A stretch of DNA of 64,000 nt from JBFWVD01 sp050246915 (GTDB taxonomy: Bacteria > Actinomycetota > Acidimicrobiia > Acidimicrobiales > Ilumatobacteraceae). A model generated the notes under the pieces. The model worked only from the letters and a program-made list of their open reading frames with translations. It did not search any database and was not told the DNA's origin. Each line of letters opens with the position of its first letter. The stretch's first letter is position 1. The position numbers and the translations under genes were made by a program. Below are positions 58,977 through 64,000 of this stretch, in pieces. Location: the NCBI GenBank assembly GCA_050246915.1, contig JBFWVD010000012.1:25686-89685 (forward strand), given 5' to 3'.

Positions 58977-60161
58977 TCAGAGAGAGCGCACGATGATGGC
59001 GTCGCCCTGTCCGCCGCCGCCGCACAGTGACGCCGCTCCAATGCCGCCACCACGACGCTTCAACTCGTGGAGCAAGGTGAGCGTGATGCGGTTGCCGCTC
59101 ATGCCCACCGGATGGCCGAGGGCGATGGCCCCTCCGTTCACGTCCGTGATATCGGCGCCGATGCCGAGGTCGTCCATGGCGGCGAGGCTCACCGCCGCGA
59201 ACGCCTCGTTCATCTCGAACAGATCGATGTCGCTGAGCTTCATGCCCTTCTTCTCCAGGGCGACACGGATGGCGCGGCTGGGCTGGTGGAGCAACGAAAC
59301 GGTGTCGGGCCCCGACACCTGGCCGTAGCTGAGCACCTCGCCGATCGGGTTGAGGCCGAGGCGATCCACCGCTGCCTTGGACGCCACGATGACCGCCGAG
59401 CCGCCGTCGGAGATCTGCGACGCGTTGCCGGCGGTGACGTTGCCGTTCTTGTCGAACGCCGGCTTGAGAGCACCGAGCGACTCGACGGTGGTTCCGGGAC
59501 GGACGCCCTCATCGGTGTCGAACATGATCGGATCGCCCTTGCGTTGCGGGACCGGCACCGGGACGATCTCGTCAGCGAACTTGCCGTCCTTGATGGCGGC
59601 GGCCGCCCGCTCGTGGCTGAGCGCCGCGAACTCGTCCTGTGCCTCACGACTGATGGTGGCCGCCTGTGAGTAGCGCTCCGTGCTGAGACCCATCGTGCAC
59701 AACTCGAACGCACACGTGAGGGCGTCGGCCAAGATGGCGTCCTCGGCGGCGACGTCGCCGTAGCGGAAGCCGCCACGCGCGCCACGCAGCAGATACGGAG
59801 CATTGGTCATGCTCTCCATGCCGCCCGCAACAACGATGTCGGCGTCGCCGGCGTTGATCATCAGGTCGGCTTGGTAGATGGTGTTCATGCCCGAGAGGCA
59901 CACCTTGTTGATGGTGTTGGCCGGCTTGTCGAGGCCGATACCGGCCTTCACCGCGGCCTGCCGGGCGGTGAGCTGACCGGTAGCAGCCAAGATCACGTGG
60001 CCCATGTAGACGAAGTCGATCTGATCTGGCGTGACCCCGGCCCGCTCCATGGCAGCAGAGATGGCGATGCCACCCAGGTCTGCAGCAGTGAACGATGAAA
60101 GCCCCCCGGACATCTTTCCGATCGGTGTTCGTGCTCCAGCGACGATGTAGGTACCGGCCAT
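58977..60161 (-). CDS. Acetyl-CoA C-acetyltransferase (thiolase)
   Basis: The 394-residue thiolase has the nucleophile Cys88 in NKVCLSGMNTI, the His in ALGHPVGMSGNR and the second Cys in SLCGGGGQGDA. It condenses or cleaves acetoacetyl-CoA or longer 3-ketoacyl-CoA. ATG 60161 has AAGGAG upstream. It is divergent (117 bp) from crotonyl-CoA carboxylase/reductase, so both likely serve acetyl-CoA assimilation. Confidence 0.93.
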   Translation of the reverse strand: MAGTYIVAGARTPIGKMSGGLSSFTAADLGGIAISAAMERAGVTPDQIDFVYMGHVILAATGQLTARQAAVKAGIGLDKPANTINKVCLSGMNTIYQADLMINAGDADIVVAGGMESMTNAPYLLRGARGGFRYGDVAAEDAILADALTCAFELCTMGLSTERYSQAATISREAQDEFAALSHERAAAAIKDGKFADEIVPVPVPQRKGDPIMFDTDEGVRPGTTVESLGALKPAFDKNGNVTAGNASQISDGGSAVIVASKAAVDRLGLNPIGEVLSYGQVSGPDTVSLLHQPSRAIRVALEKKGMKLSDIDLFEMNEAFAAVSLAAMDDLGIGADITDVNGGAIALGHPVGMSGNRITLTLLHELKRRGGGIGAASLCGGGGQGDAIIVRSL

Positions 60162-60278
60162 TGACGTGCTCCTTGATGAACGGGTTCATCTCGAAACTAC
60201 GCCGCCCGACCTGCGATCCAAAACAGCGCGCTCATTCGGACACGGGATGTACAGCTCGACTCGCGTTACCTTGCCGAG

Positions 60279-61619
60279 ATGCGCCACATCCTCGACGCCA
60301 TCAACAGCGGGGCGAGCGGTGATGACATCGCCGCCCTGGCCATCCCCGAGTCCTACAAGGCGACCTACGTTCGCCGCGAGGACGTCGCCATGTTCGAGGG
60401 GGTTGCGTCGGAGGACAAAGACCCGCGGTTGAGCCTCAAGATCGGTGAGGTGGCCACACCGGAGCTCGCGCCCGACGAGGTGTACCTCGCAGTGATGGCC
60501 AGTTCCATCAACTTCAACACGGTGTGGACCTCGATCTTCGAGCCATTGCCCACGTTCGGTTTCCTCGACCGCCTCGGCCGGGAGAGCAGCTGGTCCAAAC
60601 GTCACGCGCTCGACTATCACGTGGTCGGCTCCGACGCCTCGGGCGTGGTGCTGCAGGTCGGTACCGCGGTGCGCAACTGGAAGCCGGGCGATCGCGTCAC
60701 CGTGCACTGCAACCATGTCGACGATCAGGACCACAGCGCCCACAACGATTCGATGCTGGCGGCGAACCAGCGCATCTGGGGGTTCGAGACCAACTTCGGA
60801 GGTCTGGCCGAACTGTCGGTGGTGAAGGCGAACCAGCTCATGCCCAAGCCCAAGCACCTCAGCTGGGAGGAGGCCGCGGTCAACGCGCTCTGCAACTCCA
60901 CCAGCTACCGGATGTTGGTGAGCGACAACGGTGCCCGGATGAAGCAGGGCGACGCCGTGCTCATCTGGGGCGCGTCGGGCGGTATCGGCGCCTACGCCAC
61001 GCAGTACGTGCTCAACGGTGGCGGCGTTCCCGTGGCCGTGGTGAGCTCGCCGCAACGCGCTGCGATCCTGCGCGAGCTCGGGGTCGAGGCGATCATCGAT
61101 CGCAAGGCCAACGGCTATCGGTTCTGGAGCGACGAACACACCCAGGACGAGCGCGAATGGCGACGGTTCGGCAAGGACATCCGCGATCTCGTCGGTGACG
61201 ATCCCGACATCGTGTTCGAGCACCCCGGCCGGTCCACCATGGGCGCCTCGGTGTTCGCGGTGAAGCGGGGCGGCACCGTCGTCACGTGCGCGGCCACGAG
61301 CGGATACATGGTCGAGTTCGACAACCGTCACTTCTGGATGAAGCTGAAGCGGCTGCTCTCCAGCCACTTCGCCAACTACGAAGAGGCCTGGCAGGCCAAC
61401 CGGCTCATCTCGATGGGCAAGATCCAGCCGGTGCTCTCCGCCGTGCACACACTCGACGATGTCGGCGCTGCGACGCGCTCCGTCCATCGCAACGAGCACG
61501 AGGGCAAGATCGGCGTGCTGTGCCTCGCCCCCAGCGAAGGTCTCGGCATCGACGACCCAGAGTTCCGGGCCAAGGTCGGCGAGGACCGCATCACCATGTT
61601 CCGGCCCAAGAGCAGCTGA
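60279..61619 (+). CDS. ccrA: Crotonyl-CoA carboxylase/reductase
   Basis: The 446-residue MDR-family enzyme carries out reductive carboxylation of crotonyl-CoA to ethylmalonyl-CoA (or reduction to butyryl-CoA). It is highly recognisable: SSINFNTVWTSIFEP, HVVGSDASGVVL, NQRIWGFETNFGGLAELS, LIWGASGGIGAYATQYV, and HPGRSTMGASVFAVKRGG. This is the hallmark enzyme of the ethylmalonyl-CoA pathway. ATG 60279 is the start. The epimerase follows 48 bp later. Confidence 0.94.
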   Translation: MRHILDAINSGASGDDIAALAIPESYKATYVRREDVAMFEGVASEDKDPRLSLKIGEVATPELAPDEVYLAVMASSINFNTVWTSIFEPLPTFGFLDRLGRESSWSKRHALDYHVVGSDASGVVLQVGTAVRNWKPGDRVTVHCNHVDDQDHSAHNDSMLAANQRIWGFETNFGGLAELSVVKANQLMPKPKHLSWEEAAVNALCNSTSYRMLVSDNGARMKQGDAVLIWGASGGIGAYATQYVLNGGGVPVAVVSSPQRAAILRELGVEAIIDRKANGYRFWSDEHTQDEREWRRFGKDIRDLVGDDPDIVFEHPGRSTMGASVFAVKRGGTVVTCAATSGYMVEFDNRHFWMKLKRLLSSHFANYEEAWQANRLISMGKIQPVLSAVHTLDDVGAATRSVHRNEHEGKIGVLCLAPSEGLGIDDPEFRAKVGEDRITMFRPKSS

Positions 61620-61667
61620 CGCTGCTCTCTGAACTCTGGACGGCACGCGCGGGTACCGTTCGCTTCC

Positions 61668-62096
61668 ATGAGCGAGATGCTGCTGACAGAGATCGACCAC
61701 ATCGCCATTGCCGTCCGTGACCTCGAGGCGGCCGTGGCCTACTACGAGAAGGCCTTCGGGGCCACGGTGGCCCATCGCGAGATCGTGGAGCGCGACGGAG
61801 TGGAGGAGGCTCTGCTCAAGGTGGCCGACAGCTACATCCAGCTGACCCGGGCCAGCCGTGACGATTCACCCATCGCCAAGGCCATCGAGAAGCGCGGCGA
61901 AGGCCTCCACCATGTCGGCTATCGAGTCGCCAACTGCGCCGAAGCGTTGGCCGCCATCGTGGCCGCCGGTGGCACCGCCATCGATGCCGCACCTCGACCC
62001 GGCTCACGGGGCACCACCGTTGCGTTCGTGCACCCGAAAGGGTCGTTCGGGACGCTCATCGAACTGGTCGAAGAGGGCCCCGGCACCCACCACTGA
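61668..62096 (+). CDS. mce: Methylmalonyl/ethylmalonyl-CoA epimerase
   Basis: The 142-residue VOC-fold epimerase has LTEIDHIAIAVRDLEAAVAY, EALLKVADSYIQLT, GLHHVGYRVANCAEAL and FVHPKGSFGTLIELVE. His, Glu and His metal ligands are in place. It inverts the acyl-CoA stereocentre after Ccr. ATG 61668 is the start. It is the second gene of ccrA-mce. Confidence 0.92.
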   Translation: MSEMLLTEIDHIAIAVRDLEAAVAYYEKAFGATVAHREIVERDGVEEALLKVADSYIQLTRASRDDSPIAKAIEKRGEGLHHVGYRVANCAEALAAIVAAGGTAIDAAPRPGSRGTTVAFVHPKGSFGTLIELVEEGPGTHH

Positions 62097-62150
62097 CACC
62101 GTTGGCCAACGGGAGTGCGGGGCCCGGGGCCACTCGTCGGTTCTGCTGTG

Positions 62151-62702
62151 TCAACGAACATTGACGACGACAGGGGCGCCGAGGCCGTCCTCATCTTCAT
62201 CGTCGTCCCCGTACTCGGGGCCACCTTCGCCGGAGCCCCACTTGGACTTGGCGCCACTGTGCCCGGCGTCGTACACCGCGTAGGCCGAGCCGACCGACAC
62301 CAACACGCTCGCGATCATGAGCACGCTGGGGAGCCACTTGGGCAACGAGATGTGCGATCCCTTGCGGGCATTCCACCACTTGATGACGATCGGCAGGTAC
62401 AGCCAAGCCGCGAGCACCAGGAACATCACGATGGACATCGCCTTGGCGAGGTCGCCCTTCTCGGCGTGGTCGTACTTGGCCTTCTCCCTGAGGTCTTCAC
62501 CGGCCGATGCGGCCAAGACCGCTCCCACCATCCCGACGAACGCGACGGCGACGATGGCACTGCCGTAGCGCTCACGCCACGATGGGAAGATCGCTGCGCC
62601 GATGGCCGCCACGGCCACCAACGGGATCAACACGACGGGGATGTGGACCAACAACGGATGAGCGGGGACCCCGCCGATCGTCATTGCGAACAACATGTTC
62701 AT
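62151..62702 (-). CDS. DUF2231 family membrane protein
   Basis: The 183-residue protein has four TM helices (LLVHIPVVLIPLVAVAAIGAA, IVAVAFVGMVGAVLAA, MSIVMFLVLAAWLYLPIV, WLPSVLMIASVLVSVGSAYAV) and the family's HPLLVHIPV motif. A Gly/Asp-rich tail ends the protein. The function is unknown. An exact GTCAA-N6-TTGAC palindrome covers its stop codon. It is convergent to mce. Confidence 0.87.
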   Translation of the reverse strand: MNMLFAMTIGGVPAHPLLVHIPVVLIPLVAVAAIGAAIFPSWRERYGSAIVAVAFVGMVGAVLAASAGEDLREKAKYDHAEKGDLAKAMSIVMFLVLAAWLYLPIVIKWWNARKGSHISLPKWLPSVLMIASVLVSVGSAYAVYDAGHSGAKSKWGSGEGGPEYGDDDEDEDGLGAPVVVNVR

Positions 62703-62852
62703 AGGGGTTCTCTCCTCGATGGCCGGCGACGATTCGGACGCGGGGGTGCACCGATCGCTACAGAGCCAGATGGCTTTCTACTCATCGGTCGGCAGAGCGA
62801 GGTTGGAGGCAAGTGAGAAGTTGGTGAGTCTTTGGGCCTTTAGCATGCGCCG

Positions 62853-64000
62853 ATGAGCAGCTCGCATCTCGCTCCCGTGTGGTTCTCGGTGACCGACCTC
62901 CAGGTCGCGTCCGGCCAGGGAAGCTATGTGACGACGACCGACGGCCAGCGCTATCTCGACTTCTCCTCCGGAATTGCCGTGACCTCGACGGGCCATTGCC
63001 ATCCCCATGTGGTGGCGGCCATCGCCCGCCAGGCCGAGCGGTTCGTCCACGCGCAGGTCAATGTGTATCGCCACGATCTGCTCGAACCGTTGGCCGCCCG
63101 TCTCTTCGAGATCACCCCCGAGGGCATCGATCAGTTCTTCTACGCGAACTCCGGCGCAGAGATCACCGAGGCGGCGGTGAAGTTGGCCAAGCAGGCCACC
63201 GGTCGACCACATGTCATCGTGTTCTCCGGTTCGTTCCACGGTCGCACCCACATGACCATGGCGATGACCACGTCGAAGACCGGCTATCGAGCTGGCCACG
63301 CGCCGCTTCCCTCCGGCGTCTTCGTCGCCCCCTATCCAGACCCCTTGGCAACCGACGTTGACGCCGAGGTCGACGCGGCGTTGCGGGGACTGGATCATCT
63401 GCTGAAGTCCCAGACTGCTCCCGGTGAGACGGCCGCCATGATCCTCGAGCCGGTCCTCGGCGAAGGTGGCTACATCCCCGCGCCCGCTCGGTTCATGGCT
63501 GGCGTGGTCGAGCGATGCCACGCGAACGGCATCTTGTTCGTGGCCGACGAGGTCCAGTCGGGCTTTGCCCGCACCGGCAAGATGTTCGCCGTCGAGCACT
63601 ACGACGTGGTCCCCGACATCATCTGCATGGCCAAAGGGATCGCGTCGGGGTTCCCCTTCGCTGCTCTCGGTGCGAGTGAGGACCTCATGGCGCGATGGCC
63701 GGTGGGCAGCCACGGGGGCACCTACGGAGGCAATGCCATCGGTTGCGCCTCGGCGTTGGCCACCATCGACGTGCTGACTGCTCCGGGATTCATCGACAAC
63801 GTCAACGAGCGCGGCCGCCAGCTGCGCGACGGGATTGCGTCAATTGCACGTGACGATCCCAGCGGAGCGATCTCCCAGGTGCGCGGGCTCGGGCTCATGA
63901 ATGGCACGCAGTTCGCCGACCCGACACGAGTCGTGGCCGTCCAACGCCATCTGCTCACCGAAGGTCACGTCATCACCATGAACGCCGGCACCTACGGCAA
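62853..64000 (+). CDS. Class III aminotransferase (GabT-like), cut by window edge
   Basis: The fragment (382 codons, C-terminus missing) has the PLP Lys near residue 261 in ICMAKGIASGFPFAALG. Also visible are SGAEITEAAVKLAKQATGR, FVADEVQSGFARTGKMF and SHGGTYGGNAIGCASAL. It is closest to 4-aminobutyrate/omega-amino acid transaminases. ATG 62853 is chosen and a clear SD is lacking. Confidence 0.9.
   Translation, partial: MSSSHLAPVWFSVTDLQVASGQGSYVTTTDGQRYLDFSSGIAVTSTGHCHPHVVAAIARQAERFVHAQVNVYRHDLLEPLAARLFEITPEGIDQFFYANSGAEITEAAVKLAKQATGRPHVIVFSGSFHGRTHMTMAMTTSKTGYRAGHAPLPSGVFVAPYPDPLATDVDAEVDAALRGLDHLLKSQTAPGETAAMILEPVLGEGGYIPAPARFMAGVVERCHANGILFVADEVQSGFARTGKMFAVEHYDVVPDIICMAKGIASGFPFAALGASEDLMARWPVGSHGGTYGGNAIGCASALATIDVLTAPGFIDNVNERGRQLRDGIASIARDDPSGAISQVRGLGLMNGTQFADPTRVVAVQRHLLTEGHVITMNAGTYG

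Overview
This is high-GC DNA with classic actinobacterial content. It has many LLM-class flavin (F420-type) oxidoreductases and SDR genes, a DinB-like TIGR03086 protein, a carboxylic acid reductase, an SRP RNA directly upstream of dnaX-ybaB-recR, GTG/TTG starts, and secreted proteins with Thr-rich linkers and YWLVSADGGVF-type propeller repeats. Together these suggest an Actinomycetota chromosome, most likely of the Acidimicrobiia (Ilumatobacter-like) group. That placement is inferred from gene content and no search was run. There is no integrase, transposase, CRISPR array or phage gene; the window reads as chromosomal backbone with a lipid/xenobiotic-catabolism middle section.

Layout. 1-3.0 kb: a pilin fused to NHL repeats (cut by the window edge) behind a PAS-GGDEF-EAL enzyme. 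3.0-6.0 kb: larB-larC (nickel-pincer cofactor) divergent from pheA. 6.0-11.4 kb: an acyl-CoA ligase, tRNA-Ser(TGA) and a full carboxylic acid reductase. 11.6-16.3 kb: a secreted propeller protein, an AAA/DUF4143 ATPase preceded by three exact-period 12-bp repeats, a Cys-rich protein and a nucleoside phosphorylase. 16.5-35.3 kb: catabolic and redox genes (NTF2-like, LLM oxidoreductases, SDRs, CoA-transferases, P450, VOC proteins, amidohydrolase, cupin), interleaved with tRNA-Ser(GCT), tRNA-Arg(ACG), a 3D-domain cell-wall protein, an LCP ligase, ilvA and a ferritin-like protein. 35.3-51.9 kb: hrpA, a DksA-like coiled-coil protein, a chemoreceptor, transporters, a cyclase-VOC fusion, a sterol-desaturase-like hydroxylase, an ECF sigma/membrane/ABC-ATPase operon, an ABC exporter, a lipoprotein peptidase and a tyrosine phosphatase. 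52-58.6 kb: a conserved information-processing block (tRNA-Ser(CGA), tadA, tRNA-Ser(GGA), SRP RNA, dnaX-ybaB-recR). 58.6-64 kb: a probable small RNA locus, then thiolase, crotonyl-CoA carboxylase/reductase and methylmalonyl/ethylmalonyl-CoA epimerase (acetyl-CoA assimilation), a DUF2231 protein and a class III aminotransferase cut by the edge.

How it fits together. Many genes handle acyl-CoA or acids: ligase, CAR, two CoA-transferases, thioesterase, thiolase, Ccr, epimerase and six SDRs. They point to an organism that activates, reduces and breaks down fatty, steroid-like or aromatic acids and assimilates acetyl-CoA through the ethylmalonyl-CoA route. The strongest unexplained signals are four exact copies of a 16-bp palindrome (GTCAA-N6-TTGAC) and one near copy in relevant promoter/3' positions, the three-repeat array in front of the DUF4143 ATPase, a promoter/terminator pair with no ORF near 58.7 kb, and the pilin-NHL fusion beside a c-di-GMP enzyme.
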